From assembly GCA_964514385.1 (NCBI GenBank), contig CAZEQJ010000003.1, positions 119,344 to 183,343 of the forward strand: a DNA stretch of 64,000 nt. Reading direction: 5' to 3'. Position numbers and translations under genes: made by a program. This document shows positions 51,997 through 60,553 of the stretch, piece by piece; positions within the stretch are counted from its first letter, which is position 1, and every line of letters begins with the position of its first letter. This stretch comes from CAZEQJ01 sp964514385. GTDB lineage: Bacteria; Bacteroidota; Bacteroidia; Cytophagales; Cyclobacteriaceae. The notes beneath the pieces were generated by a model. The model searched no databases. It was not told the origin of the DNA and was given only the letters and a program-made list of their open reading frames with translations.

Positions 51997-53828
51997 TAGG
52001 CTTCCTTTTTGCTCCTTTAGTGACATGGATCTCACTGCCAGTAAAGCGTATACCGGCGTTGCCTGGCTATATATTTGGCATAACCCTCGCAGGCCTCACC
52101 CTGCTTTTTGCTTTATCATTTTTTGCTCAACCCTTTCAGGAGGTTCAGTATTCTGTAAAATGGATCACACTGGCTTCATATGATGTGGCACTGGATTTCC
52201 GTTTGGATTTTTACAGCTGGCTAATGCTAATACTGGTGGCGCTGGTAGGTACATTCGTCGGTGTTTTTTCATTTAGCTACATTAAAAAGCAGGAGCAACG
52301 TCGGTTTTACAATTTCCTCGCCCTTTTTATGACGGCCATGTTTGTGCTTTTAGCGGCAGATAACCTACTGCTTTTGCTTTTTGGCTGGGAAATGGTAGGG
52401 TTCAGCTCATGGTTGCTGATTGGCTTCTGGTACCGGAAGCCTGCTGCTGCAAGAGCATCGAGAAAGGCTTTTCTTATCAATCGCATTGGGGATCTGGCAC
52501 TGATAGCAGTGCTTGCACTGATCTGGAACCGGCATCATGATCTGAATATAACCTCCCTCGCAGCAAACGAGATCCCAAAATCAGCCTGGGTTTCTATCCT
52601 GATATTTCTGGCTGCAGGGGCTAAAAGCGCTCAGCTAATCTTTATGACGTGGCTGCCTGATGCCATGGAAGGACCTACCCCTGTATCTGCCCTGATCCAT
52701 GCTGCCACTATGGTCGCTGCCGGCGTTTACCTGTTGTTCAGACTCAACTTCCTGATCACCTTTGAGGTGGGGTTGATCATATTATGTATCGGTGTCATAA
52801 CCTCATTATATGCTGCCCTGATTGCGTTTCGACAGTTTGACCTCAAGCGTATACTTGCTTATTCTACAATTTCACAGCTAGGATTTATGGTCATGGGAGT
52901 CGCTACGTTACGTCCTGAAGCAGGTATGCTCCACCTGCTTACACATGGCTTTTTTAAAGCCGGCCTTTTTTTGACAGCCGGTATTTTGATTCATAAGGCA
53001 GGAGTTAATGATATTCGGACAATACGACTGGGCTCGTGGCGCTCTCCGGTAAATTTGTCATTTCTTGTAATGTCAATAGCACTGATCGGTTTCCCGTTCA
53101 CTTCCGGATTCTTATCCAAGGAGGCCATATTTTCGTCCCTTATTTCCATACAGCAGATCCAGCCTGCTCTTGGTTTGATAGTCATACTGGGAGCATTTAT
53201 GGCTGTCTTTCTTACCGGACTTTACATGGGAAGGGCATGGAAGATTATGGTTTCAAATGGCCGTGCCGGGTATACCCGTGATACACAAATTGTGGTCATT
53301 TCATTGTTGGCTATACTTAGTATTTTCTGGGTAGTTGGCCCTAATCCTTTTCATGTCGATAGCAGCTGGATTTTTTATAACAAAGAATTTATCGGATTGC
53401 CCCACCTGCCGCTCTGGATGGTGATACTCTCTTATACTATTCCATTGGCCGGCAGCATTACGGGATATCTGATTGCAAAAATGAAATCCCCGGTATGGGT
53501 GGCTTCGGTTGCAGAGCATCAGGGATTTATGGAACACCCATTTCGATATCTGCTTTATCATCCGGGACGATTTTTGTCCTTTATATTAGCTAAAATCGAA
53601 ATGGGAATAACCCGGTTGCTTGATGCACTGGGTGTTACATGGGTCATTATGTCGAATACTATGAAGCTGGTGGAGAAATATATTCTGGATGGCACTACTT
53701 TTTTTGCGGGATGGGTTGTGCAAATCACCGGTGTAGTAGTAAGCAGGACACAGAAAGTTTCCGTGCAGGGGTTTTTATTGTGGTCGATGTTTGTAATTCT
53801 TTTACTTTTGGTCTGGATGATAGTCTGA
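51993..53828 (+). CDS. nuoL: NADH-quinone oxidoreductase subunit L
   Basis: This 611-residue antiporter-like proton-pumping subunit has about 15 helices. The conserved Glu of helix 5 is in 'LFGWEMVGFSSWLLIGFW', a conserved Lys in 'AAGAKSAQLIFMTWLPDAME', and 'LIHAATMVAAGVYLLFR' and 'DLKRILAYSTISQLGFM' follow. The C-terminal part contains the long lateral helix that clamps the other subunits. It overlaps nuoK by four bases; one base separates it from nuoM. Confidence 0.95.
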   Translation: MIGFLFAPLVTWISLPVKRIPALPGYIFGITLAGLTLLFALSFFAQPFQEVQYSVKWITLASYDVALDFRLDFYSWLMLILVALVGTFVGVFSFSYIKKQEQRRFYNFLALFMTAMFVLLAADNLLLLLFGWEMVGFSSWLLIGFWYRKPAAARASRKAFLINRIGDLALIAVLALIWNRHHDLNITSLAANEIPKSAWVSILIFLAAGAKSAQLIFMTWLPDAMEGPTPVSALIHAATMVAAGVYLLFRLNFLITFEVGLIILCIGVITSLYAALIAFRQFDLKRILAYSTISQLGFMVMGVATLRPEAGMLHLLTHGFFKAGLFLTAGILIHKAGVNDIRTIRLGSWRSPVNLSFLVMSIALIGFPFTSGFLSKEAIFSSLISIQQIQPALGLIVILGAFMAVFLTGLYMGRAWKIMVSNGRAGYTRDTQIVVISLLAILSIFWVVGPNPFHVDSSWIFYNKEFIGLPHLPLWMVILSYTIPLAGSITGYLIAKMKSPVWVASVAEHQGFMEHPFRYLLYHPGRFLSFILAKIEMGITRLLDALGVTWVIMSNTMKLVEKYILDGTTFFAGWVVQITGVVVSRTQKVSVQGFLLWSMFVILLLLVWMIV

Positions 53829-53829
53829 T

Positions 53830-55530
53830 ATGCTGTTGACAATATTAATATTTATTCCACTTCCATTTATTCTGCTGTCATTTATCCCGGCCGTGAAGGA
53901 TGGACTGGCCCGGTGGTTTTCCGTGGTGGCCACAGCGGCACAATTGCTGATCGCCGTATACCTGCTGATCATGTTTCAGACAGCCAGTGACGCTACCCTT
54001 CAGTTTGCTGAGAAAATCCCATGGATACGGCTGTCACTTGGTAAACTTGGCATATCGACAGCAGAGTACTATATCGCTATTGATGGTATAAATCTTCCAT
54101 TGATACTCATGTCGGCGCTGGTACTGCTCATCGGAGCTGTCTCCTCTTTATCTGTCACTAAATGGGTGAGAGGCTACCAGGCACTCTACCTGTTGTTAAG
54201 CCTTTCTGTGATCGGCACATTTCTTAGCCGTGACTTTTTTCTGTTTTATATCTTCTTTGAATTCATGCTTCTGCCAATGTTTTTCCTTATTGGCATCTGG
54301 GGCGGGAAAAGAAGGCAGTACGCAAGTATCAAGTTTTTTCTGTATACACTGCTGGGCTCGCTATTTATTCTTGCCGTAATGATTGCGTTGCACCTCTCGG
54401 CAGTGGATCCGTTGCAGACAGCAGATCAACTGGGTCTGGAGGGTACTGCAACAGAGAAAATAAATGAGGTGCAGCTCCGCTTACAGGTAGAGCGTGTACC
54501 ACCGGAAATGCAGGTACATACCTTTAACCTTGACCATTTGCTTCAGTCTGCCAACTATTTACCCTCATCACTTATGGGCATGATCGCTCCACGTGACTTC
54601 AATGGTGTTGGGCTTCGCGGTCTGGCCTTCTTCTTTCTATGCCTTGGTTTTCTGATAAAACTGCCATCCGTACCTGTACACACCTGGCTGCCGGATGCAC
54701 ATGTGGAAGCGCCCACGCCGGTTTCTGTAGTGCTGGCGGGAATACTCCTGAAGATTGGAGGCTATGGGTTGATTCGTTTTGCAATTCCCATTTTCCCGGA
54801 TGGATTTATTACATGGAATTTCTGGCTGGGATTGCTGGGCATCATTTCGATACTTTACGGTGCTATGCTGGCATTGGCACAGCGTGACCTTAAAAGGCTG
54901 GTGGCATTTTCTTCCATTTCTCATATGGGGTTTGTACTACTTGGCCTTGCCAGTGCGACGGTTGAAGGTATTCAGGGAGCTATGTATATGATGGTGAGCC
55001 ATGGTATTTTGAGTGCTGCCCTGTTTCTAATAGCAGGCGTTATTTATGACCGTTCCGGTGACAGGATCATAGAAAATTACGGTGGATTGGCCAATACAAT
55101 GCCTAATTATACATTTTTTGTCGTTATCTTCTTCTTTGCATCACTGGGATTACCCGGTTTTTCAGGGTTTATATCGGAGTTTTTTGTGCTGCTCGGCGCG
55201 TTTGGCAGCATAGAAGGAACGGTAAGCTTACCTGCCTGGATGCCATATGGTGCATTAGCCGGCATATTAGTGACGGCAGTCTATTATTTGTGGACGATAC
55301 AAAAAATGTTTTTCGGATCACTTTACCTCGCTAACCCGGAATGGAAAAAGTATTTTACTGACCTGAGCGCAAGGGAGTGGATAATGCTGCTACCGCTGGC
55401 TGTTATGGCCATTTTGCTTGGCTTGATGCCCAACATGCTTACTTCACTGATGGATGAGGCTACCATTTCGTGGGTAGATGAGGTACTTAAAGCTGGTTTT
55501 GCGAACCTTAACCGATTGAGCTTCCTTTGA
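53830..55530 (+). CDS. nuoM: NADH-quinone oxidoreductase subunit M
   Basis: This 566-residue antiporter-like subunit has about 14 helices, the motif 'FFEFMLLPMFFLIGIWGG' with the conserved Glu, 'LPSVPVHTWLPDAHVEAPTP' and 'DLKRLVAFSSISHMGFV'. An extra loop of about 60 residues (around 195-255, 'LEGTATEKINEVQLRLQVE' and onward) lies between helices 6 and 7 and is longer than in E. coli NuoM. The stop overlaps the nuoN start by one base. Confidence 0.95.
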   Translation: MLLTILIFIPLPFILLSFIPAVKDGLARWFSVVATAAQLLIAVYLLIMFQTASDATLQFAEKIPWIRLSLGKLGISTAEYYIAIDGINLPLILMSALVLLIGAVSSLSVTKWVRGYQALYLLLSLSVIGTFLSRDFFLFYIFFEFMLLPMFFLIGIWGGKRRQYASIKFFLYTLLGSLFILAVMIALHLSAVDPLQTADQLGLEGTATEKINEVQLRLQVERVPPEMQVHTFNLDHLLQSANYLPSSLMGMIAPRDFNGVGLRGLAFFFLCLGFLIKLPSVPVHTWLPDAHVEAPTPVSVVLAGILLKIGGYGLIRFAIPIFPDGFITWNFWLGLLGIISILYGAMLALAQRDLKRLVAFSSISHMGFVLLGLASATVEGIQGAMYMMVSHGILSAALFLIAGVIYDRSGDRIIENYGGLANTMPNYTFFVVIFFFASLGLPGFSGFISEFFVLLGAFGSIEGTVSLPAWMPYGALAGILVTAVYYLWTIQKMFFGSLYLANPEWKKYFTDLSAREWIMLLPLAVMAILLGLMPNMLTSLMDEATISWVDEVLKAGFANLNRLSFL

Positions 55531-57011
55531 TGAAATCAGAAATATTACCGGCGTGGGGTTCTCTTATTCCCGAGATTGTAGTTGCCGTCTCCATTGTGGC
55601 AGTGATTCTTATAGCATTAGTCCGGTCACCCCGTTTAAAAAGTGCATCCACAGCTGTTGTGTTTTATACAACACTCATTATCACGGCTTATTTTGTCAGT
55701 ATACGTCCTCTTACCGAAACGAACCTGCTTCAGTTTGATGAGCTGAGCCGTATTTTTCAATACCTGACCCTGTTTTCATTTGGATTGCTTTATTTTTTTA
55801 TTTTCAGGCATCACTTCACGGGTAAGTTTAGTTCCTCCATTGCGGAGGCATCCATGCTACTGCTCATTTCCCTGCTTGCCGGGATGGTTATGGTAAGCAC
55901 ACACCATTTTATGATGGTGATTTTCGCTGCAGAGGTGATCTCCCTTTCTTCCTATCTGTTGATCGGCATGGGTGGCAAATCGTTTCATGCAGAAGCATCA
56001 CTAAAATATTTTCTTTTTGGTGCTGTGATATCCGCGTTTATGATTTTTGGTACATCACTCCTTTATGGCTACACCTTATCACTGGATTTTACAAACTATA
56101 ATTCTATTCGAGGCATGCTGGTCACGGCCAATGAAGCACCATTAAGTGTACTGATCGCGAGCTTCTTTTTTTTAATGGGATTATTCATTAAAGTATCCTT
56201 TGTGCCCTTTCATTTTTGGGTACCCGACGTCTATCAGGGAGCATCAACACCGGTTACGGCTTACCTTTCTACTATTCCTAAGTTATTTGGCTTTGCCGTC
56301 CTCATCCGTTTTCTCAGTGCATTAGATAATATCAGCCTGATATTCGTGGAGGTTGACTTTGACTACAGGGATCTGGTTTCACTTATGGCCATCCTCACCC
56401 TGGTGGTGTCAAATACCCTCGCAGTATTGCAGCGGGATATCAAGCGTATGCTTGCTTACTCATCTGTGTCTCATTCAGCATTTATGGTAATGGCCATACT
56501 TTCCTTTTCCTCCAAGGGCGTGGAAGCGTTTTGGTATTATTATACCGTTTACCTGGTGATGAACCTAGTTTCCTTTTATCTGGCCTGGGTTTATAAACGA
56601 CATAGCGGCAGCTACCTTATAGCTGATATGAAAAACAGTGGAATGCCGGTCTTTCTTGGGGTGGTTTGGGTAATTGCTATTGCTGCTCTGGTAGGGTTAC
56701 CTCCAACCTCCGGTTTTACTGCCAAGCTTGTGGTTTTCACTGAACTATGGGAGGCATTCAGCTATTCGGGCAATCAAAACCTGGTTTGGCTGCTCATTGC
56801 AGGCCTCATCGCCACGGTTATCAGCCTGTTTTATTACCTGAAGATCCCCATCGCCCTGTTTTTTAATAACCAGCCGGTTAAAAAGCAGGAAAAAATAAAT
56901 GTTGCAACAGATATAGGCTTTGTTGCGTTCTTATCAGCATTGCTGATACTATTATTTATTCGGCCTGATATATTGATCAGACTGTTTAGTGGGGTTAATT
57001 TTGTATTTTAG
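55530..57011 (+). CDS. nuoN: NADH-quinone oxidoreductase subunit N
   Basis: This 493-residue third antiporter-like subunit has about 14 helices. Its signatures are 'FAAEVISLSSYLLIGMGGKS' (conserved Glu), 'KVSFVPFHFWVPDVYQGAST' and 'DIKRMLAYSSVSHSAFMVMA'. A TTG lies directly before the ATG at 55530; the ATG makes the compact TGATG junction with nuoM. This is the last nuo gene, and nuoA-G are not present in the window. Confidence 0.95.
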   Translation: MKSEILPAWGSLIPEIVVAVSIVAVILIALVRSPRLKSASTAVVFYTTLIITAYFVSIRPLTETNLLQFDELSRIFQYLTLFSFGLLYFFIFRHHFTGKFSSSIAEASMLLLISLLAGMVMVSTHHFMMVIFAAEVISLSSYLLIGMGGKSFHAEASLKYFLFGAVISAFMIFGTSLLYGYTLSLDFTNYNSIRGMLVTANEAPLSVLIASFFFLMGLFIKVSFVPFHFWVPDVYQGASTPVTAYLSTIPKLFGFAVLIRFLSALDNISLIFVEVDFDYRDLVSLMAILTLVVSNTLAVLQRDIKRMLAYSSVSHSAFMVMAILSFSSKGVEAFWYYYTVYLVMNLVSFYLAWVYKRHSGSYLIADMKNSGMPVFLGVVWVIAIAALVGLPPTSGFTAKLVVFTELWEAFSYSGNQNLVWLLIAGLIATVISLFYYLKIPIALFFNNQPVKKQEKINVATDIGFVAFLSALLILLFIRPDILIRLFSGVNFVF

Positions 57012-57019
57012 AAGAAGTT

Positions 57020-58906
57020 ATGAGCGATCCGATCAAACATGAATGTGGTATAGCCCTCATTCGCCTGCGTAAACCACTTCAGTACTACATAGATAAATAT
57101 GGCTCACCGGCATATGCCTCCAAGAAACTGTACCTCCTGATGGAAAAGCAGCACAATCGGGGGCAGGACGGTGCCGGAGTGGCAAACATCAAAGTAGATA
57201 TAGCTCCCGGTTACCGGTACATCAGTCGGTATCGTTCAGTCGAGCAGCAACCCATTCAGGATATTTTTCAAAAGATCAATAAGAAGTATAAAAAGGCACG
57301 AAAGGAGGGGAATGGCAATTATTACGATGCCGACTGGCTGAAGAAAAATACCGCATTCAGCGGAGAACTCTGGCTAGGACATCTGCGGTACGGAACTCAC
57401 GGAAAAAACTCCATCGAAAATTGTCATCCTTTTTTGCGGCAGAACAACTGGCGCAGCCGTAACCTCGTGGTAGCAGGCAACTTTAATATGACCAATGTCG
57501 ATGAGCTTTTTAATAAGCTGGTCAGCCTTGGTCAGCACCCGAAGGAAAAAGTGGATACCGTGACCGCCATGGAAAAGATCGGTCATTTCCTCGATGAAGA
57601 AAATCAACGCATTTTTGATAAATACAATAATACCCTGTCCAATCAGGAGATAACGCACCGGATAGAGGAAGAGCTTGATCTTGTATCGGTACTGAAGCGT
57701 TCCTGCAAGGATTTCGACGGGGGATATGCCATGGTGGGCATGGTAGGTAGTGGCGACGCATTTGTTGCACGCGACCCCAATGGTATCCGTCCTGCCTATT
57801 ATTATGCGGATGATGAAGTGGTAGTGGTAGCGAGCGAAAAGCCAGCCATCAAGGTTGCCTTCAATGCGGATTATGACCAGATCAGAGAAATAAAACCAGC
57901 ACATGCACTTATCATCAACAGGAATGGTGATTTTTCCGAACACCAGTTTCTGGAGCCGGGAGAAAAGAAATCCTGCTCATTCGAGCGCATCTACTTCTCC
58001 AGGGGCAACGACCCAGATATCTACCGGGAAAGGAAAATGCTGGGCAAGCTACTCGTTCCCGATATCCTTAAAGCCATTAACTTTGACCTCAAGAACACGG
58101 TTTTTTCCTACATACCCAATACAGCTGAAACATCGTTTCTGGGTGTAGTAGCCGGTCTTGACGATTACCTCGTCAACTACCGTAAAGATATTATTCTGGA
58201 AGGTAAACCCCATCTGGAGTCTGTAGAACAGCTCCTTTCCTTTAAGCCCCGGGTGGAAAAGCTGGTCTATAAGGATGCCAAGCTGCGTACATTTATCACA
58301 GATGATGATCACCGCGACGACCTCGTGGGTCATGTATACGATTCCACCTACGAGGTGATCAATAAGGGGGTAGATACGCTTGTCGTCATTGACGACAGTA
58401 TCGTGCGCGGCACTACCCTCGAAAAAAGTATCATCCGCATGCTGGACAGGCTTGAGCCGAAAAAAATAATCATCGTTTCCTCAGCACCACAGATACGATA
58501 TCCCGACTGCTACGGTATTGATATGTCCAAAATGCACGAGTTTGTAGTTTTCAGGGCAGCCATCGAACTTATCCATGAAAATAACATGGAATATCTCCTC
58601 GATGAGATTTATGAAAAATGCCTCGCCTCCGACACCGATACGATGTCGGTCAACCATGTAAAAGAGCTATACAAGCCCTTTACCTATGAGGAGATATCAC
58701 AAAAAGTAGGAGAGATCGTAAAGGCGGACGACGTGCGGGCAGAGGTGAAAGTAGTATTCCAGCCCATCAAAAATCTGCACAAGGCGATTCCTCATCATAC
58801 GGGCGATTGGTATTTTACAGGTGATTTCCCTACGAAAGGCGGTAACAGAGTGGTGAACAGGGCCTTTATTAATTTTATGGAAGGTAAAAAAGTACGTGCT
58901 TATTAA
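57020..58906 (+). CDS. Long PurF-like glutamine amidotransferase/phosphoribosyltransferase
   Basis: At 628 residues this is well above classical PurF (about 470-510). The N-terminal class II glutaminase domain would start at Cys9 ('HECGIALIRLRK') after cleavage of a short propeptide, with 'NRGQDGAGVANI', 'LGHLRYGTHGKN' and 'DGGYAMVGMVGSGDAFVARD' conserved. The C-terminal phosphoribosyltransferase domain has a good PRPP loop 'VVIDDSIVRGTTLEKSIIRM', but the first PRPP/phosphate segment is changed ('SYIPNTAETSFLG' where PurF has a 'VPDSG' motif) and long insertions are present. It is either an amidophosphoribosyltransferase of a Bacteroidota long type or a related enzyme; a second canonical purF elsewhere would decide. 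Confidence 0.83.
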   Translation: MSDPIKHECGIALIRLRKPLQYYIDKYGSPAYASKKLYLLMEKQHNRGQDGAGVANIKVDIAPGYRYISRYRSVEQQPIQDIFQKINKKYKKARKEGNGNYYDADWLKKNTAFSGELWLGHLRYGTHGKNSIENCHPFLRQNNWRSRNLVVAGNFNMTNVDELFNKLVSLGQHPKEKVDTVTAMEKIGHFLDEENQRIFDKYNNTLSNQEITHRIEEELDLVSVLKRSCKDFDGGYAMVGMVGSGDAFVARDPNGIRPAYYYADDEVVVVASEKPAIKVAFNADYDQIREIKPAHALIINRNGDFSEHQFLEPGEKKSCSFERIYFSRGNDPDIYRERKMLGKLLVPDILKAINFDLKNTVFSYIPNTAETSFLGVVAGLDDYLVNYRKDIILEGKPHLESVEQLLSFKPRVEKLVYKDAKLRTFITDDDHRDDLVGHVYDSTYEVINKGVDTLVVIDDSIVRGTTLEKSIIRMLDRLEPKKIIIVSSAPQIRYPDCYGIDMSKMHEFVVFRAAIELIHENNMEYLLDEIYEKCLASDTDTMSVNHVKELYKPFTYEEISQKVGEIVKADDVRAEVKVVFQPIKNLHKAIPHHTGDWYFTGDFPTKGGNRVVNRAFINFMEGKKVRAY

Positions 58907-58909
58907 AAG

Positions 58910-58935
58910 AAAAGGCTCCTGTCGGAGCCTTTTTT
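58910..58935. terminator. Rho-independent terminator between purF-like gene and Fe-S carrier gene
   Basis: AAAAGGCTCC-TGTC-GGAGCCTTTT (58910-58933) with further T to 58935. The A-rich left side lets it also serve the converging Fe-S carrier gene, whose stop codon lies at its right edge. Confidence 0.9.
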
Positions 58936-59260
58936 ATACTGAAAAACTTTCGCCACAGCCGCAGGTACGCGACGCATTGGGATTAATAAACTGAAAACCC
59001 TTTCCGTTAAGGCCATCAGAAAAATCAAGCGTGGTACCCAACAAATACAGCAACGAACGCTTGTCTACAAATATCTTGATGCCCTTATCCTCAAATATTT
59101 CATCACTTGTTTTGGTTTCATCATCGAACAGAAGATCGTACATCAGACCAGAGCAGCCACCACCTTTTACGGCCACCCGCACATGATGATTATCTGTCTT
59201 GCCTTCTTCGTTTCTGAGAGCAACAATCTTATCTTTGGCTTTATCTGTAACTGTAATCAT
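58934..59260 (-). CDS. A-type iron-sulfur carrier (HesB/IscA/ErpA family)
   Basis: This 108-residue protein has the three conserved cysteines in 'KGGGCSGLMYDL' (C36) and 'RTCGCGESFSV' (C100, C102), which hold an iron-sulfur cluster or iron for delivery to target proteins. A GTG at 59266 would add two residues; the ATG at 59260 is preferred. It is a single gene facing the PurF-like gene and divergent from thiL. Complex I subunits and other Fe-S proteins in the window are possible clients. IscA and ErpA cannot be told apart here. Confidence 0.92.
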   Translation of the reverse strand: MITVTDKAKDKIVALRNEEGKTDNHHVRVAVKGGGCSGLMYDLLFDDETKTSDEIFEDKGIKIFVDKRSLLYLLGTTLDFSDGLNGKGFQFINPNASRTCGCGESFSV

Positions 59261-59314
59261 ATACACATTAAAATTCTAAAACTTAACGATCTTTACCATC
59301 AAAAGGTTCGATCA

Positions 59315-59322
59315 CAAATATA
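59315..59322 (-). promoter_or_regulatory. Candidate -7 promoter element for the A-type carrier gene
   Basis: Read on the - strand, TATATTTG fits TAnnTTTG exactly. It lies about 55 bases before the ATG at 59260. TTTTCG about 17 bases upstream of it could be a weak -33 element. Confidence 0.4.
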
Positions 59323-59328
59323 CAGTCT

Positions 59329-60348
59329 ATGAGCGAAAATCTGAATGAATTAGGAGAGTTTGGCTTGATTGAAAGGATAAAGCAGAAGTTTTCCGTGCGG
59401 CAGCCTTCCTCCGTGACGGGTATCGGCGATGATGCTGCCGTCATCGACACAGGTGACCAATACACCCTGCTTAGCACCGATATGCTTACTGAAGGCATCC
59501 ATTTTGACCTATCCTACGCACCCTTGCAACACCTCGGCTTTAAGTCCATCGCAGTGAATGTATCCGACATTGCAGCCATGAACGGCACGCCGCGGCAGGC
59601 TGTAATAAGTCTGGGTATTTCAAGCAAATTTACCCTTGAGGCCATCGATACATTTTTTGAGGGTGTAAAAGCTGCCTGCGAACAGTTCGACATCGATCTG
59701 GTGGGTGGGGATGTGACCTCATCGCGGATGGGGATGGTAATATCAGTATCTATCCTCGGTGTAGCAGCAAAAGACCAGGTGGTATACCGTCATGGAGCCA
59801 ATGTCAATGATATTATTTGTGTTACCGGCGACCTTGGCGGCGCTTACATCGGATTGCAGGTGCTGGAAAGAGAAAAGCAGGAGTTTATGGCAAACCCGGA
59901 TATGCAGCCAAAACTTGATGACTATGAGTACGTCGTGGGCCGGCAATTAAGGCCTATTGCACGGATGGATGTCATACATGAGCTGCGTGAACTGAAACTG
60001 AAGCCCACCTCCATGATCGATATTTCCGATGGCCTGGCCAGTGAACTCTTTCATATCGCCAACGCTTCCGGCTGTGGCGTCGCGATCTACGAAGAGCGCA
60101 TCCCGATGGACAACAGCACCTATGAGACCGCCGTTGAGTTTAAACTCGATCCCTACACCAGCGTATTGAACGGAGGCGAAGATTACGAACTCCTGTTCAC
60201 CATCAGTCAGGAAGATTACGAAAAAATCAAAAACCATCCGGACATCTCGATGATCGGATATGTGCATGACAAGAGCAAGGGCAATGTCTTTGTGACGAAA
60301 GACGAAAACATATACCCCCTTCAGGCCCAGGGCTGGAAACATTTATAG
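59329..60348 (+). CDS. thiL: Thiamine-monophosphate kinase
   Basis: This 339-residue enzyme phosphorylates thiamine monophosphate to the active diphosphate. It belongs to the PurM/ThiL ATP-binding family, with 'TGIGDDAAVIDTGD' (about 28-41), 'LLSTDMLTEGIHFDL' (metal-binding Asp), 'VNVSDIAAMNGTPRQAVISL' and 'MIDISDGLASELFHIA'. The N-terminus 'LGEFGLIERIKQKF' is that of ThiL. No other thi gene is adjacent. It diverges from the Fe-S carrier gene. Confidence 0.95.
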   Translation: MSENLNELGEFGLIERIKQKFSVRQPSSVTGIGDDAAVIDTGDQYTLLSTDMLTEGIHFDLSYAPLQHLGFKSIAVNVSDIAAMNGTPRQAVISLGISSKFTLEAIDTFFEGVKAACEQFDIDLVGGDVTSSRMGMVISVSILGVAAKDQVVYRHGANVNDIICVTGDLGGAYIGLQVLEREKQEFMANPDMQPKLDDYEYVVGRQLRPIARMDVIHELRELKLKPTSMIDISDGLASELFHIANASGCGVAIYEERIPMDNSTYETAVEFKLDPYTSVLNGGEDYELLFTISQEDYEKIKNHPDISMIGYVHDKSKGNVFVTKDENIYPLQAQGWKHL

Positions 60349-60393
60349 CGTTGCAAGGCGAAAGCTAAAAGCTCAGAATTTCGTGATTTTTGG

Positions 60394-60466
60394 GCGTGAC
60401 CCTGACAACAAAGTGTGTCAGGGTCGGGCTATCCGCTTTACTGCGTGCCGCTTCTATCCCTCACGC
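60394..60466. repeat. Palindromic intergenic element between thiL and the BNR gene
   Basis: The element is bounded by GCGTGA (60394-60399) and its complement TCACGC (60461-60466). Inside are a perfect 10-base-arm hairpin, GACCCTGACA (60398-60407) and TGTCAGGGTC (60416-60425), and the segments GGGCTATCCGC and CTTCTATCCCT. From memory, GGGCTATCCGC-type sequences recur between genes in many Bacteroidota, so I take it as a dispersed REP-like repeat. The surrounding gap (60349-60553) has no other gene-like content. Confidence 0.5.
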
Positions 60467-60497
60467 GCCTGAGGTATTATGACAGATCAGTTTTGAA

Positions 60498-60530
60498 TTT
60501 GGCATCATATCCGGTTTTTACCTACCTTTC
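60498..60530 (+). promoter_or_regulatory. Candidate promoter for the BNR-propeller gene
   Basis: TTTG (60498-60501), 21 bases, then TACCTTTC (60523-60530), which matches TAnnTTTG except for the last base. The ATG lies 23 bases further on, at 60554. Confidence 0.4.
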
Positions 60531-60553
60531 CGGACATAACTGAACGATACATT

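Noticed and set aside
57374..57943. 189-codon open frame on the - strand opposite the PurF-like gene
   Set aside because: It is a shadow of the conserved glutaminase domain; it is His/Cys/Ile-rich without domain character.
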